Assembly (NCBI RefSeq): GCF_024158035.1
Contig: NZ_JAMZEK010000001.1
Coordinates: forward strand, 1,282,001-1,346,000
Length of the DNA stretch: 64,000 nucleotides
From: Dyella lutea
GTDB taxonomy: Bacteria > Pseudomonadota > Gammaproteobacteria > Xanthomonadales > Rhodanobacteraceae
Direction: 5' to 3'
The notes under the pieces are model-generated. The model saw only the letters and a program-made list of their open reading frames with translations. It did no database searches and was not told where the DNA came from. Each line of letters starts with the position of its first letter. Position 1 is the first letter of the stretch. A program made the position numbers and the translations under genes. This document shows positions 37,997-49,249 of this stretch, one piece after another.

Positions 37997-40675
37997 ATGC
38001 GCCTCCTGCGACCGCTCCTGTTCACCGCCCTCGCGGCCAGTTGTGGCGTCGCGTTCGCTGCCGGCGGCGATGCCGTGCCGCACGGCCTGCTGCCCACCTG
38101 GGCGGTGCCGCAGTCGTACCGGCTCGCCTTCAAGGTCGATCCGCACCAGAAGGACTTCTCCGGCCACACCGTGATCAAGGTGAAGCTGACCCAGGCCTCC
38201 GACCACGTCTGGCTGCACGGCGCCGACCTCACGGTGACGAAGGTCCGCCTGACCGACGCCGCCGGCAAGACCACGATGGCGAAGTACGTGGCGGCCGTGC
38301 CGCACGAGGGTGTGGCCCGCGTCGACTTCGGCCACACCGTGAAGCCGCAGGAGATCACCCTCGCGTTCGACTACACCGCGCCGCTGAACCTGCAGCTGCA
38401 GGGCCTGTACAAGGTCAGCCACGAGGGCGAACCGTACGCGATGACGCAGATGGAGCCGATCAGCGCGCGCTACGCCTTCCCCGGTTTCGACCAGCCCGAC
38501 TACAAGACCCCGTTCGACCTCACCCTGACGATTCCTGACAGCGAGAAGGCGGTGGCCAACACTGGCGAAGTGAGCGAGAAGCCGGCCGGCAAGGGCTGGA
38601 AGACGATCACCTTCGCGAAGACCCGCCCGCTGCCGACCTACCTGGTCGCCTTCGGCGTCGGTCCGTGGGACATCGTGGCCGGCCCGGACATCTCCCCCGA
38701 CGCGTACCGCAGCGAGCCGCTGAAGCTGCGCGGCGTGGCCGCCAAGGGCGAGGGCCACCGCATGCAGCACGTGCTCAGCGAGACGCCGAGCATCATCCAC
38801 ACGCTGGAGAACTACTACGGTTTCGGCTACCCGTTCGGCAAGCTCGACCTGCTCGCCGCGCCGGACTTCGCTGCCGGCGCGATGGAGAACCCGGGCCTGG
38901 TCACCTTCCGCGACTGGCTGCTGCTGCTCGATCCCGATTCCCCGGCGCGGTACGTGCGCGGCTCGTTCAACGTCACCGCGCACGAGCTGGCCCATCAGTG
39001 GACCGGCGACACCGTCACCACCAAATGGTGGAACGACATCTGGCTCAACGAGGCCTTCGCCACCTGGATGCAGCAGAAGGTCACCATGGCGGTGCATCCG
39101 GAATACCGCGCCGACCTGGACCGCATCCGCGGTGCGCAGGGCGCCATGAACAACGACAGCCTGGTCAGCGCGCGCAAGATCCGCCAGCCGATCACCGGCA
39201 ACGGCGACATCATGACCGCGTTCGACGGCATCACCTACCAGAAGGGGGCGGCGGTGCTCGGCATGTTCGAGCACTACGTGACGCCGGCGGTGTTCCAGAA
39301 GGGCATGCGCGCCTACATCCAGGACCACAAGTTCGGCAACGCCACCGCCGACGACCTGGTCGACTCGATCGCGCACGCCGCCGACAAGGGCGAGGCGTTC
39401 AAGGAAGCGTTCAAGAGCTTCCTCAACCAGTCCGGCGTGCCGTATGTCCAGACGAAGCTGGAGCAGAAGGACGGCCAGACCATCCTGCAGCTGAGCCAGA
39501 GCCGCTATCTGCCGGTTGGTTCCACCGGCGACAGCCAGCGCGTGTGGGGCGTGCCGGTGTGCGTGCGCTACGGCGTGCCGGGCGGCAGCAAGGTGAGCTG
39601 CGAGATGCTCGACAAGGCCGAGGGCTCGATGGTGCTGGCTGGCGCCAGCAACCCGACCTGGGTGATGCCCAATGCCGACGCGCAGGGCTACTACCGCTTC
39701 GGCATGACCCGCGCGGGCCTCGCCGCGCTCGGCCAGCAGATCGGTTCGCTGGCCGACACCGAGCAACTGGCCTACGCCGACGCGGTGGGCGCCAGCTTCC
39801 GTCACGGCGACATCGACGCGGCCGATGCACTGGCCGCGCTCAAGCCGCTGGCAGCCTCCAAGACCGACGACGTGGCCACTGCGCCGCTGAACACCTTCGG
39901 CTGGATCTGGCGCAACCTCGCCAGCACCGAGGCCGAGCGCGCCAAGCTGGTGGCCTGGGCGAAGGACGCCTACCTGCCGCGGCTGCAGGCGCTGGGCTAC
40001 CACCGCAAGCCCGGCGAGGCCGACGGCGACTCGCTGATGCGCAGCACCCTGGCCGACTTCCTCGGCATGGACGTGAAGCTGCCCGCGGTGCGCGCCGAAC
40101 TGCTCAAGCAGGGTGACGCGGTGATGCGGCGCAAGCCGGATGGCAGCCTCGACTACGCTGCAGCCGATCCGGACCTGCTCGGCGCGGCGCTGGGCGTGGC
40201 CGCGCAGGAGCACGGCAAGCCGGTGGTCGACGCGCTGATCGACACCCTTCCCAAGACCAGCGATCCGGCCACTCGCAACGCGATCCTCGCCGGCCTGGCC
40301 AGCGTCGAAGATCCGGCCCTGGTCGAGCGGATCCGCGACTTCGCCCTGAGCAAGGCGGTCAAGGTCGGCGAGATGGCGGCGCTGCTGCGCAGCGATCGCG
40401 ACACCGCGGCGCAGCGTGATGCGATGTGGACCTGGTCGGTCGCCCACTACGACCAGATCCTCGCCCGCACCGGCAGCTTCGCCGGTGGACGCTTGCCCAG
40501 CCTGATGGGCGGTGGCGGGTGTTCGCAGGCCGAGGCCGAGCGCCTGCAGGCATTCTTCAAGGATCGTCTCGACCAGGCGCCGGGCGCGGCCCGCGGCCTG
40601 GCGCAGACCTCCGAGTCCACGCTGCTGTGCGCTGCGTTGAAGCAGAAGCAGGACGCTTCGGCGATCATGCGCTGA
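37997..40675 (+). CDS. Exported M1 family metallo-aminopeptidase
   Basis: This 892-residue protein begins with a signal peptide (MRLLRPLLFTALAASCGVAFA), unlike cytosolic PepN. The M1 catalytic domain has the exopeptidase motif GAMENPGL near residue 294 and the zinc site HELAHQW near 329, followed 18 residues later by the third ligand in WLNEAFATW. The C-terminal half (about 540-892) is the ERAP1-like helical domain. It probably trims peptides in the periplasm. The length is normal for exported M1 enzymes of Xanthomonadales. A strong terminator follows the stop. Confidence 0.93.
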   Translation: MRLLRPLLFTALAASCGVAFAAGGDAVPHGLLPTWAVPQSYRLAFKVDPHQKDFSGHTVIKVKLTQASDHVWLHGADLTVTKVRLTDAAGKTTMAKYVAAVPHEGVARVDFGHTVKPQEITLAFDYTAPLNLQLQGLYKVSHEGEPYAMTQMEPISARYAFPGFDQPDYKTPFDLTLTIPDSEKAVANTGEVSEKPAGKGWKTITFAKTRPLPTYLVAFGVGPWDIVAGPDISPDAYRSEPLKLRGVAAKGEGHRMQHVLSETPSIIHTLENYYGFGYPFGKLDLLAAPDFAAGAMENPGLVTFRDWLLLLDPDSPARYVRGSFNVTAHELAHQWTGDTVTTKWWNDIWLNEAFATWMQQKVTMAVHPEYRADLDRIRGAQGAMNNDSLVSARKIRQPITGNGDIMTAFDGITYQKGAAVLGMFEHYVTPAVFQKGMRAYIQDHKFGNATADDLVDSIAHAADKGEAFKEAFKSFLNQSGVPYVQTKLEQKDGQTILQLSQSRYLPVGSTGDSQRVWGVPVCVRYGVPGGSKVSCEMLDKAEGSMVLAGASNPTWVMPNADAQGYYRFGMTRAGLAALGQQIGSLADTEQLAYADAVGASFRHGDIDAADALAALKPLAASKTDDVATAPLNTFGWIWRNLASTEAERAKLVAWAKDAYLPRLQALGYHRKPGEADGDSLMRSTLADFLGMDVKLPAVRAELLKQGDAVMRRKPDGSLDYAAADPDLLGAALGVAAQEHGKPVVDALIDTLPKTSDPATRNAILAGLASVEDPALVERIRDFALSKAVKVGEMAALLRSDRDTAAQRDAMWTWSVAHYDQILARTGSFAGGRLPSLMGGGGCSQAEAERLQAFFKDRLDQAPGAARGLAQTSESTLLCAALKQKQDASAIMR

Positions 40676-40705
40676 CCGGCATTCCCCTCGCAGGGCAGAC
40701 CGGAG

Positions 40706-40735
40706 CGCCGGGCGGGCAACCGCCCGGCGTTTTCC
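40706..40735 (+). terminator. Intrinsic terminator of the M1 aminopeptidase gene
   Basis: CGCCGGGCGG (40706-40715) and CCGCCCGGCG (40720-40729) form a perfect 10-bp stem with a GCAA loop, followed by TTTTCCTTTC. It lies about 30 bases after the aminopeptidase stop and just before the stop of the convergent esterase gene. Confidence 0.92.
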
Positions 40736-40737
40736 TT

Positions 40738-41697
40738 TCAGCGCACCGCGGCGCAGGCGGTCATCGCCGCGATGGCCGCCGGTACGGCCTGCTCGCGGAC
40801 GAAGCCGGCCACGTCGTCCAGCACCGGCGCCCTGGCTCGCAGCGGTCGCGACATCGCGAACAGGATCGCGAAGTGGCCGATGTCCGGGTACAGCTTCAGC
40901 TCCGCCGTCTCGCCGGCGCGGGCCATTGCCGCGCTCAGCGAGCGCGCGTTGCGCGGCTGCACGATGCGGTCGGCGGCTCCCTGCAGCAGGAGCATCGGCG
41001 GCTCGTCGCCGTCGACGTAGTGCACCGGTTGCGAGGTGAGTTGCGCCGCATGGGTGGTGCCGAACATGTCGATGAAATCCGGGTCGGTGAGCGGCAGGAA
41101 GTCGTAGGGGCCGGCCAGGCCGATGAAGCCCTGCAACTGCGCCGGCTGCATGCCGACCGCGCGCAGCCAGCGACCGTCGGTGGCCAGCAGGGCGCCGATG
41201 TGTGCGCCGGCCGAGTGGCCCATCACGAACAGCGCTGCCGGATCGCCACCGTAGTCGGCCGCGTGCGCCTGCGCCCACGCCGTGGCGTGCGCCGCGTCCT
41301 GCATGAACCCGCCCAGCCGCACCCGCGGCCACAGCCGGTAGTCCGGGATCACCACCACCAGGCCGCGACGGGCCAGCGCCTCGCCGACCCAGCGATACCA
41401 CTGGCGCTTGCCGGATTTCCAGCTGCCGCCGTGGAAGAACACCACCACCGGGGCACCGCGGGCGTCGACCGGGCGGTACACGTCCAGCGCGAGCCGGTGG
41501 CGTGCGTCGTAGACGATGTCTCGCGTGGCGACCACGCCGCTACTCCGCGCGGTGGCATTGAGCCCGGCGAACAGCGTGGCCTGGCAACCGGCCAGCAGGC
41601 CGGTCGCCAGCACGGCGAGCAGGGTACGGCCGGCCGGGCGCGCGGCTGCGCGCAGCGGCCCGGCTGGGGCGCGGGAAGAAGCGGGGGAACGGGGCAT
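40738..41697 (-). CDS. Lipoprotein alpha/beta hydrolase (esterase)
   Basis: This 319-residue protein has a lipoprotein-type signal (LLAVLATGLLAGC) and an alpha/beta hydrolase fold of the esterase/lipase type. The oxyanion-hole segment is VVVFFHGGSW, the nucleophile elbow is MGHSAGAH and the late His is in PDIGHFA. It is thus a membrane-anchored serine hydrolase facing the periplasm or outside. The Arg-rich N terminus before the helix is long for a signal; a downstream start is possible but no ribosome site decides it. It diverges from the duplicated membrane protein gene. Confidence 0.88.
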   Translation of the reverse strand: MPRSPASSRAPAGPLRAAARPAGRTLLAVLATGLLAGCQATLFAGLNATARSSGVVATRDIVYDARHRLALDVYRPVDARGAPVVVFFHGGSWKSGKRQWYRWVGEALARRGLVVVIPDYRLWPRVRLGGFMQDAAHATAWAQAHAADYGGDPAALFVMGHSAGAHIGALLATDGRWLRAVGMQPAQLQGFIGLAGPYDFLPLTDPDFIDMFGTTHAAQLTSQPVHYVDGDEPPMLLLQGAADRIVQPRNARSLSAAMARAGETAELKLYPDIGHFAILFAMSRPLRARAPVLDDVAGFVREQAVPAAIAAMTACAAVR

Positions 41698-41861
41698 CGG
41701 CCATCCTGTCGGGAAGAATCAACCCCGGATGCGGCGCGTGTGCGTTTCACCGGGGAGCTGCTGTCCTGTACGAGGCAGCGGTCGTCTGGGATGCAGGGCC
41801 GGGCGACCGCGGGTCGGCGCCTATACACTGCCTGCGCCCACGAACCGGGAAGGGGAACATC

Positions 41862-44800
41862 ATGGACCGTCGTTCACGCGTGGTCGGCCTGCTGCTCGGC
41901 CTGCTGCTGGTCGCGCTGCCGCTGTGCGCGCAGGACATCCCGCCGGTGCTGCGGGATTGGCAGGGCTGGGTGTTGCATGGCGTGCAGCAGCAGACCTGTC
42001 CGCTGTTCAACAGCCCCGCTGCCGGACAGGGCGCCCGGCAATGCGCATGGTCCGGCGAGCTCGCTTTGGCCGCCGACGCCCACGGCGCACATTTCGTCCT
42101 GCCGGTACAGCTCGATGCACCCGCCTGGGTCGCCCTGCCGGGTAGCGCGGCGGCCTGGCCGCAAGAGGTGAAGGTCGACGGCCAGGAGCAACCGGTGCTC
42201 GCGCATGGCGGTACGCCGGCGGTCTGGCTCGCCGCAGGGACGCACCACATCGAGGGTGACCTGGCGTGGACCTCGCGGCCACCGTCGCTGGAGGTTCCCG
42301 CCTCGATCGCCCTGCTGTCGCTGACCGTCGACGGCAAGCCGGTCAGCCGGATCGAGCGTCACGGCAATCGCCTCACTCTGGGCGAGGCCACGGCCAGCGC
42401 GCGCGCCGCCGATGCGCTGTCGATCCGCGTCTACCGCCGCCTGCAGGATGGACTGCCGGCGATGCTGGAGACCCAGCTGCAGCTCAACGTGGCCGGCTCG
42501 CCGCGCGAGCTGTTGCTCGGCCCCGCCTTGCCGGCGGGCTTCGTCGCCACCGCGCTGGCCGGCGAACTGCCGGCGCGGCTGGAGGCCGACGGGCGCCTGC
42601 GCGTTCAACTGCGCCCGGGCGAGTGGACGCTGACCCTGCAGGCGCGAGATACCGCAGCACTGGATGCCGTGCACTGGACGCCGCCCGCCGCGCCCTGGCC
42701 GGCGCAGGAAACCTGGAGCTACGACGATGCCCCGCGTCTGCGCAGCACCCGCGTGCATGGCTTGGCGGTCGACGCCGGTCGCGCCGGGGTGCCGGACGAC
42801 TGGTCCGACCTGCCGGCCTTCCAGGTCGATGCGAGCCATGGGCTGACGGTGACCGAGGGCACCCGCGGCGACGCGAACGGTCGCGGTGACCAGTTGCGCC
42901 TGCGGCGCGAACTGTGGCTGGATTTCGATGGCGGCGGTCTGTCCGTGCTCGACCGGCTGGGCGGCACCCTGCGTCATCCCGGACGTCTCGACGTGGCCGC
43001 ACCCTGGCAACTGCTGCAGGCCAGCCAGGACGGCGAGCCGCTGCTGGTGACCACCGGCGCGCACGGTCTGCGCGGGGTCGAGCTGCGCGAGCGCCAGGCC
43101 GATATCGAAGCCGGCCTGCGCCTGCCGTCGCACGTCGGTAGCCTGCCGGTGAACGGCTGGCAGGTGCCGCTGGATGCGATCGACGCGACGTTGCAGTTGC
43201 CGGCGGGCTACCGCCTGCTCGGCGCGCCCGGGGCGGATCGCTCGCCGGATTCCTGGATCGCCCAGTGGAGCCTGCTCGACCTGTTCGTGGTCGCGCTGAT
43301 CGCGCTGCTGGCCGGTCGCGCGCTGGGCTGGCCGTGGGCGGCGGTGGCCGCCGTGTTCCTGGTGCTGGCCCAGCAGGAGAGCGGCGTGCCGCGTTGGACC
43401 CTGGCGGTCGCGCTGGCGCTTGCCCTGCTGCTGCGCGCACTGCCGGAGGGGCGGTTGCGGCTGGTGGCGCGGGCCGGTGCGCTGGCAGCCTTCGTGCTGG
43501 CGTTGCTCTGGACCCTGCCGTTCGCTGCCACGCAGCTGCAGTACGCGCTGCACCCTCAACTGGAGCGGAGTTCCCGCGTCGCCGTGGACTACGCGCCCGA
43601 GACGGCCGGGCTGGCGGCAAGGGTGGAGAAGAAAGTGCAGACGCCGATGCTCGAGGTTGCCGATGAGCAGCGCCAGCGCGCGCTGCCGGCACCGCCTCTA
43701 CCACCACCGCCGCGCGAGCCGGCGGCCCCCCCGGCGTTGGCTCTCAGTGCCATCAGCGTCAGCGGTTCATCCCTCGTGCCTCCGCTCGACGCCGCCAACC
43801 AGCAACTGGACAGCCGCAGCGTGGTGCAGGCCGGCGACGGTACGCCGTCCTGGCGGATGGGCAACGCCTACCGGCTGGGCTGGTCCGGCCCGGTGGCGGT
43901 GGGGCAGACCGCGCGCCTGCTGATCGCGCCGTCCTGGCTGGTGCGGCTGCTGCGCGTGCTGCTGGTGGGGCTGCTGGCCGTGCTGCTGTCGCGGCTGGTG
44001 CCGCTGCTGGTCGTTCCCATGCGTGCGCACTGGAAGCAATGGGCGCGTGGCGTGGCCGGCACGGCGCTGCTGCTGCTGGCGGTACTGCCACCGGCGTCGC
44101 ACGCCCAGGCGGCGGATTCCGCGCTGCCGGACCCGCAGCTGCTGGAGCAGCTGCGCCAGCGACTCACCGAGGCGCCGCGCTGCGCACCGTCGTGCATGGC
44201 CGTGGCCGGTGCCCAGGTGCAGGCACAGGGCGACAGCCTGCTGGTGGTATTGCAGGCCGATGCCGGTGCGGTCGGCGGTATCGCGCTGCCGCGCACCGAC
44301 GCGGCCGGCGGCCTGCTCGACGTGTCGGTCGACGGCCATCCGGCGACGCTGGTGCAGCAGGGCGACGCGGTCGTCGCGCGGATCGATCGCGGCGTGCACC
44401 GGATCGCGTTGAGCTACCGGCTGGACGGGCTGGACAGCAGCACGGTGTTCTTCCCGCTGCGCCCGGGTCGCGTGGTGTTCGCCGGCCAGGGCTGGACCGC
44501 CAGCGGCCTCGACGGCGACCGCCTGCTCGGCGACAGCCTCGGCCTGAGCCAGGTCCGCGCCGCCTCCGACGGCAGCGTGCAGACCGTGGCCCAGCGCTTC
44601 CCGCCGTACGTGACGGTGACCCGGCAGCTGGTGTTCGGCATCGACTGGATGGTGCAGACCACGGTCGAGCGCGTCGCGCCGGAATCGGGTGGCTTCAGCG
44701 TCGACATCCCGCTGCTCCCCGGCGAACACCCGCTGGGCGAGAACCTGCCGATCCACGACGGCAAGCTGCAGGTCGGCTTCACCGCCGATGCGCCCCGGAT

Positions 44801-45974
44801 GACCTGGCGCAGCCGGCTCGATCATGCCGGCACGCTGACGCTCGCCGCGCCGCCACTGGCCGACCGCGCCGAGACCTGGCAGGTCGACAGTGCGCCGATG
44901 TGGCACGTCGAGGCGAAGGGCGTGCCGACCAGTGCCAGCGACTCGGGCCTCACCTTCGACCCGCTGCCGGGCGAGCAGCTGACCCTGACGTTGTCCGAGC
45001 CGGACGCGGTGGCCGGCGACAGCCTGGCCTTCGACCAGGCGCGGGCAGCGATGCAGGTGGGTGAGCGCTCCAGCGAGCTGACCCTGCAGCTGACTGCACG
45101 CAGCACCCGCGGCGGCGAACACGCCATCACCCTGCCGACCGGCGCGGAGCTGCTGCAGTCCAGTCGCGACGGCCAGGCGCTGGACCTGGCGATCCGCGAC
45201 GGCAAGCTGAGCCTGCCGCTGCTGCCCGGCAGTCATGCCTACGCGCTGCAGCTGCGCATCCCCGTCGGGGTCGGTTTCCGCACGCTGATGAGCCGTGTCG
45301 ACCTGCGCGCGCCGGTCGCCAACCTGTCGCTGGAGCTGGCTCCGCCGCAGGACCGCTGGGTGCTGTGGACCTGGGGGCCGCAGGACGGACCGGCAGTGCT
45401 GTACTGGTCGCAGCTGGCCGTGCTGCTGCTGGCCGCCTGGCTGCTGGCGCGGTTCGCGCCGACACCGCTGCGCTTCCACCAGTGGCTGCTGCTGGGGCTG
45501 GGTTTCTCGGCGTTCGCCTGGGGTGCCTACGCGCTGGTGGTGGCCTGGCTGATCGCGCTGGGACTGCGGGCGCGCGGCGTTCGCCTGGGCAACACCGCCT
45601 TCAACCTGGCGCAGATCGGCTTGGCCGCGCTCACCGCCGTGGCGCTGCTTGCGCTGGTCGGTGCGGTGCCGAACGGCCTGCTCGGCCTGCCCGACATGCA
45701 TGTGGCCGGCAACGGTTCCAGCGCGTTCGACTTGCGCTGGTTCGCCGACCGCAGCGCCGGGCAACTGCCCGGGGCGGGCGTCGCCAGCGTGCCGCTGTGG
45801 GTCTACAAGCTGGCGATGCTGGCCTGGGCGCTGTGGTTGGCCAACGCGCTGATCGGCTGGCTGCGCTGGGCATTCGCGGCATGGAGCGAGGGCGGCTACT
45901 GGCGCGCCCGCGAGCGCCGGGCCAGCCCGCCGGACCTGCCGCCGGCCACGGGGGATCAAGCGACACATGACTGA
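41862..45974 (+). CDS. Large duplicated multi-pass membrane protein of unknown function
   Basis: This 1370-residue protein has a signal peptide (residues 1-23). A beta-rich periplasmic domain comes next (about 24-465), then four helices (about 470-560) and a Pro-rich linker (near 610, [13 protein letters not shown]). Helices follow at about 691-718 and 730-748, the latter ending SHAQA like an internal signal peptide. A second beta-rich domain (about 750-1170) leads to four final helices (about 1180-1340). The two soluble domains resemble each other: each begins with a Cys pair (46/61 and 774/778) and shares a GtHhIe/GvHrIa pattern and an [20 protein letters not shown] segment. AAGGGG precedes the ATG. 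Its stop overlaps prmC by 8 bases. No known family or catalytic motif was recognised. Confidence 0.85.
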   Translation: MDRRSRVVGLLLGLLLVALPLCAQDIPPVLRDWQGWVLHGVQQQTCPLFNSPAAGQGARQCAWSGELALAADAHGAHFVLPVQLDAPAWVALPGSAAAWPQEVKVDGQEQPVLAHGGTPAVWLAAGTHHIEGDLAWTSRPPSLEVPASIALLSLTVDGKPVSRIERHGNRLTLGEATASARAADALSIRVYRRLQDGLPAMLETQLQLNVAGSPRELLLGPALPAGFVATALAGELPARLEADGRLRVQLRPGEWTLTLQARDTAALDAVHWTPPAAPWPAQETWSYDDAPRLRSTRVHGLAVDAGRAGVPDDWSDLPAFQVDASHGLTVTEGTRGDANGRGDQLRLRRELWLDFDGGGLSVLDRLGGTLRHPGRLDVAAPWQLLQASQDGEPLLVTTGAHGLRGVELRERQADIEAGLRLPSHVGSLPVNGWQVPLDAIDATLQLPAGYRLLGAPGADRSPDSWIAQWSLLDLFVVALIALLAGRALGWPWAAVAAVFLVLAQQESGVPRWTLAVALALALLLRALPEGRLRLVARAGALAAFVLALLWTLPFAATQLQYALHPQLERSSRVAVDYAPETAGLAARVEKKVQTPMLEVADEQRQRALPAPPLPPPPREPAAPPALALSAISVSGSSLVPPLDAANQQLDSRSVVQAGDGTPSWRMGNAYRLGWSGPVAVGQTARLLIAPSWLVRLLRVLLVGLLAVLLSRLVPLLVVPMRAHWKQWARGVAGTALLLLAVLPPASHAQAADSALPDPQLLEQLRQRLTEAPRCAPSCMAVAGAQVQAQGDSLLVVLQADAGAVGGIALPRTDAAGGLLDVSVDGHPATLVQQGDAVVARIDRGVHRIALSYRLDGLDSSTVFFPLRPGRVVFAGQGWTASGLDGDRLLGDSLGLSQVRAASDGSVQTVAQRFPPYVTVTRQLVFGIDWMVQTTVERVAPESGGFSVDIPLLPGEHPLGENLPIHDGKLQVGFTADAPRMTWRSRLDHAGTLTLAAPPLADRAETWQVDSAPMWHVEAKGVPTSASDSGLTFDPLPGEQLTLTLSEPDAVAGDSLAFDQARAAMQVGERSSELTLQLTARSTRGGEHAITLPTGAELLQSSRDGQALDLAIRDGKLSLPLLPGSHAYALQLRIPVGVGFRTLMSRVDLRAPVANLSLELAPPQDRWVLWTWGPQDGPAVLYWSQLAVLLLAAWLLARFAPTPLRFHQWLLLGLGFSAFAWGAYALVVAWLIALGLRARGVRLGNTAFNLAQIGLAALTAVALLALVGAVPNGLLGLPDMHVAGNGSSAFDLRWFADRSAGQLPGAGVASVPLWVYKLAMLAWALWLANALIGWLRWAFAAWSEGGYWRARERRASPPDLPPATGDQATHD

Positions 45975-46788
45975 AATCCGCCATGCCCTGGGCGATGCCG
46001 CGCGTCGTCTCGGCGATCGCGTCGATGCCGAGGTGCTGTTGCAGCACGTGTTGCGACGTCCGCCGAGCTGGCTGATCGCACATGCCGACGACGTGCTGTC
46101 GCTGGGAGACGAGCAGGTGTTCGTCGAACTCGTGCGCCGGCGTCTCGCCGGCGAGCCGGTGGCCTATATCACCGGCCGGCGCGGGTTCTGGTCGCTGGAG
46201 CTGGAGGTCACTCCGGCCACGCTGATCCCGCGGCCGGAAACCGAACTGCTGGTCGAGCTGGCGCTGGCGCGACTGCCGGACGATGGTGCCGCCGGCGTTG
46301 CCGATCTGGGCACCGGCAGCGGTGCGATCGCCCTGGCGATCGGCACGGAGCGGCCGCATGCGCGCGTCCTCGCGGTGGATGCGAGCGCTGCCGCACTCGA
46401 GGTGGCGCAGCGCAACGCGCGAAGGCTGTGCATCCCCAACGTTCGCTTTGTCGAGGGCGACTGGCTGGCACCGCTGGCCGGGCTGCGTTTCGACCTGGTC
46501 GTGTCCAACCCGCCGTACATCGAGGCGGATGATCCGCATCTGTCCCGGGGCGACCTGCGCTTCGAGCCGGCCAGCGCCCTGGCCTCGGGTACCGACGGCC
46601 TGGACGACATCCGGCGCATCGTGGCCGACGCCCGCGACGTGCTGGAACCCGGCGGCTGGCTGTTGTTCGAGCACGGCTGGAACCAGGGCGAAGCCTGCCG
46701 CGCGCTGCTGCAGGCGGCCGGCTACCGCGAGATGTTCACGGCGCAGGACCTGGAGCAGCGCGACCGCGTCAGCGGTGGCCGGCGCTGA
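45967..46788 (+). CDS. prmC: Peptide chain release factor glutamine methyltransferase
   Basis: This 273-residue SAM-dependent enzyme methylates the GGQ glutamine of release factors RF1 and RF2. It has a helical N-terminal domain, the SAM motif [16 protein letters not shown], and the catalytic [12 protein letters not shown] near residue 181. The length and order match Escherichia coli PrmC (277). The start overlaps the stop of the large membrane protein gene (ATGACTGA), so its translation is probably coupled to that gene. It converges with dxs, whose stop is 15 bases away. Confidence 0.95.
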   Translation: MTEIRHALGDAARRLGDRVDAEVLLQHVLRRPPSWLIAHADDVLSLGDEQVFVELVRRRLAGEPVAYITGRRGFWSLELEVTPATLIPRPETELLVELALARLPDDGAAGVADLGTGSGAIALAIGTERPHARVLAVDASAAALEVAQRNARRLCIPNVRFVEGDWLAPLAGLRFDLVVSNPPYIEADDPHLSRGDLRFEPASALASGTDGLDDIRRIVADARDVLEPGGWLLFEHGWNQGEACRALLQAAGYREMFTAQDLEQRDRVSGGRR

Positions 46789-46803
46789 GTCGCGTGCCCG
46801 TAC

Positions 46804-48699
46804 TCAGCCGGTGCTGACGCTGGTGGCTACCAGATTTGGAAAGCGTGCGCGGATGGCGTTGCGGATCGAGGGCAGATCCAGTCCGGCCATGCTGAGCACC
46901 TCCTCGCGGCTGCCGTGCTCCAGATACACGTCGGGCAAGCCCAGATGGAGGATCGGCAGAGTGATGCCATGCGCGGCCAGGCACTCGGCGACCGCCGAGC
47001 CGGCACCGCCGGCCACCGCGTTGTCTTCCAGCGTGACGAAGGCGGCGTGGGTCTTCGCCAGCTCCACCAGCATCGCCTCGTCGAGCGGCTTGACGAAGCG
47101 CATGTTGACCAGGGTGGCGTCCAGTTCGGCGGCGACCACGGCGGCCGGCGCCAGCATCGCGCCGAACGAGAGCAGGGCGAGACCGCGGCCGCGGCGGCGC
47201 AGCTCGGCCTTGCCGATCGGCAGCGTGTCCAGCTCGGCTCGCAGCGTCGCGCCGGGACCGCTGCCGCGCGGGTAACGCACGGCGGCCGGGCCTTCGTAGG
47301 CGAAGCCGGTGGAGAGCATCGTGCGGCACTCGTTCTCGTCGGCCGGGGCCATGATCACCATGTTCGGCAGGCAGCGCAGGAACGACAGGTCGAAGCTGCC
47401 GGCGTGGGTGGCGCCATCCGGGCCGACCACGCCGGCGCGGTCGATCGCGAAGGTGACGTCCAGGTTCTGCAGCGCCACGTCGTGGATCGCCTGGTCGTAG
47501 GCGCGCTGCAGGAAGGTGGAGTAGATCGCCACCACCGGCTTGGCGCCCTCGCAGGCCATGCCGGCGGCGAGCGTCACCGCGTGCTGCTCGGCGATCGCCA
47601 CGTCGAAGTAGCGCTCCGGGTATTCCTTCGAGAACCGCACCAGCCCCGAGCCTTCGCGCATCGCCGGGGTGATGCCCATCAGGCGGTCGTCGGTCGCGGC
47701 CTGGTCGCACAGCCAGTCGCTGAACACGTCGGTGTAGGTGGGCTTGGCCGGGGCGGACCTCTTCACCAGGCCGGCCTGCGGGTCGAACGGGCCCACCGCG
47801 TGGTACTCGATCTGCGCCTGTTCGGCCGGGGCGTAGCCCTTGCCCTTGGTGGTGATCACGTGCAGCAGCTGCGGGCCGGGCAGGTCCTTCACCGTGCGCA
47901 GCGCGGCGAGCAGCTGCGGCAGGTTGTGGCCGTCGATCGGGCCGGTGTAGTGGAAGCCCAGCTCCTCGAACAGCGTGGAGGGGACGAACATGCCCTTGGC
48001 GTGCTCTTCCCAGCGTTTGAAGAAACGCCCCATCAGCGACTGTTTCGGAATTGCCCGCTTGGCCCGCTCGCGCCAGGCGTTGAGGGTGTGGCTGGCCATC
48101 GCCCGGGCCATCATCTTGGTCAGCGCGCCGACGTTCTCGCTGATCGACATGCCGTTGTCGTTGAACACCACCAGCATGTTCGGTTCCACGTCGCCGCCGT
48201 GGTTGAGCGCCTCGAAGGCCATGCCGGCGGTCATCGCGCCGTCGCCGATCACGGCCACGAACTTGCGGTCGTCGCCGCGGCGCTGCGCGGCGATCGCCAT
48301 GCCCAGCGCGGCCGAGATCGAGGTGGAGGAATGGCCGACACCGAAGGTGTCGTACTCGCTCTCCTCGCGGCGCGGGAACGGCGCCAGGCCGTCCTTCTTC
48401 TTGATCGTGGTGATGCGGTCGCGGCGGCCGGTGAGGATCTTGTGGGGGTAGCACTGGTGGCCGACGTCCCAGACCAGCCGGTCGCGCGGCGTGTCGAACA
48501 CGTGGTGTAGGGCCACGGTCAGCTCGACCACGCCCAGTCCCGCGCCGAAATGCCCGCCGGAGCTGGCCACGGCTTCGATGAGGTACTGGCGCAGCTCGTC
48601 GGCGACGGCCGGCAGTTCCTCCTCGGGAACGCGGCGCAGGTCGGCGGGCGTGGCGATGGGCGCCAGATGGGGATAGCGGGACAGGTCGATCATCCGCAT
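46804..48699 (-). CDS. dxs: 1-deoxy-D-xylulose-5-phosphate synthase
   Basis: This 631-residue enzyme makes DXP from pyruvate and glyceraldehyde 3-phosphate, the first step of the MEP isoprenoid pathway. The thiamine diphosphate site appears as [16 protein letters not shown] with the [10 protein letters not shown] segment. The pyrimidine domain has the catalytic Glu in [13 protein letters not shown], and a transketolase C-terminal domain closes it. The start ATG at 48699 ([10 protein letters not shown]) or 48693 (MIDLSRYP) is right; the open frame further upstream has no support. The length agrees with Escherichia coli Dxs (620). Confidence 0.97.
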   Translation of the reverse strand: MRMIDLSRYPHLAPIATPADLRRVPEEELPAVADELRQYLIEAVASSGGHFGAGLGVVELTVALHHVFDTPRDRLVWDVGHQCYPHKILTGRRDRITTIKKKDGLAPFPRREESEYDTFGVGHSSTSISAALGMAIAAQRRGDDRKFVAVIGDGAMTAGMAFEALNHGGDVEPNMLVVFNDNGMSISENVGALTKMMARAMASHTLNAWRERAKRAIPKQSLMGRFFKRWEEHAKGMFVPSTLFEELGFHYTGPIDGHNLPQLLAALRTVKDLPGPQLLHVITTKGKGYAPAEQAQIEYHAVGPFDPQAGLVKRSAPAKPTYTDVFSDWLCDQAATDDRLMGITPAMREGSGLVRFSKEYPERYFDVAIAEQHAVTLAAGMACEGAKPVVAIYSTFLQRAYDQAIHDVALQNLDVTFAIDRAGVVGPDGATHAGSFDLSFLRCLPNMVIMAPADENECRTMLSTGFAYEGPAAVRYPRGSGPGATLRAELDTLPIGKAELRRRGRGLALLSFGAMLAPAAVVAAELDATLVNMRFVKPLDEAMLVELAKTHAAFVTLEDNAVAGGAGSAVAECLAAHGITLPILHLGLPDVYLEHGSREEVLSMAGLDLPSIRNAIRARFPNLVATSVSTG

Positions 48700-48835
48700 A
48701 TTGTTGGCCTGCCGGAGGGGCGGGGCAAGGGCGGAAGGCGGCCCGTGACGGGCGCCTTCACATTCACCGTCCCGTCCACGACCGCCCGGCATGCTGTGCA
48801 GCTGTCGACACCCAAGTCCCTGCAGGAGTCCGTAC

Positions 48836-49249
48836 ATGGCCGATTCCAAGCTGTTCCGCCGGTTCGCCGCGGCCACTTCGCGGGCCGCCGGCAGGCCCGC
48901 TGCTTTCATCACGGCCACGCTGATCATCGTGGTCTGGGCCCTGACCGGGCCGCTGTTCGGCTTCGGCGACACCTGGCAGCTGGTGATCAACACCGGCACC
49001 ACCATCATCACCTTCCTGATGGTGTTCCTGATCCAGAACACCCAGAACCGGGATTCGGCGGCGCTGCAGATCAAGCTGGACGAGCTGATCCGCTCCAGCC
49101 GCGCGCACAACGCCCTGCTGGCGCTGGAGGAACTGGACGATGCGACACTCGACCGCATCCGCAAGCATTACAGCCGGCTGGCCGATCGCGGTCGCAGCGA
49201 GCTGGACAACGTGGAGGAGGCCCTCGGCGACGAGGACGACGAGATCTGA
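48836..49249 (+). CDS. Low-affinity iron permease-like membrane protein
   Basis: This 137-residue protein begins [20 protein letters not shown] with AGGAG 7 bases before the ATG. It has two membrane helices (about 20-42 and 46-68), with the family segment [20 protein letters not shown] followed by [13 protein letters not shown]. The C-terminal third is charged and helical, ending in acidic residues. The family was named after yeast Fet4-like iron permease regions, but the small bacterial members have no demonstrated transport role. Its TGA and the stop of the convergent HNH gene abut at TGATCA (49247-49252). Confidence 0.82.
   Translation: MADSKLFRRFAAATSRAAGRPAAFITATLIIVVWALTGPLFGFGDTWQLVINTGTTIITFLMVFLIQNTQNRDSAALQIKLDELIRSSRAHNALLALEELDDATLDRIRKHYSRLADRGRSELDNVEEALGDEDDEI

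Noticed and set aside
37949-41401. A very long open frame on the minus strand opposite the M1 aminopeptidase gene
   Set aside because: It is low-complexity in His, Arg, Val and Gly, has no domains, and mirrors a clear gene. Such frames arise from third-position GC bias.
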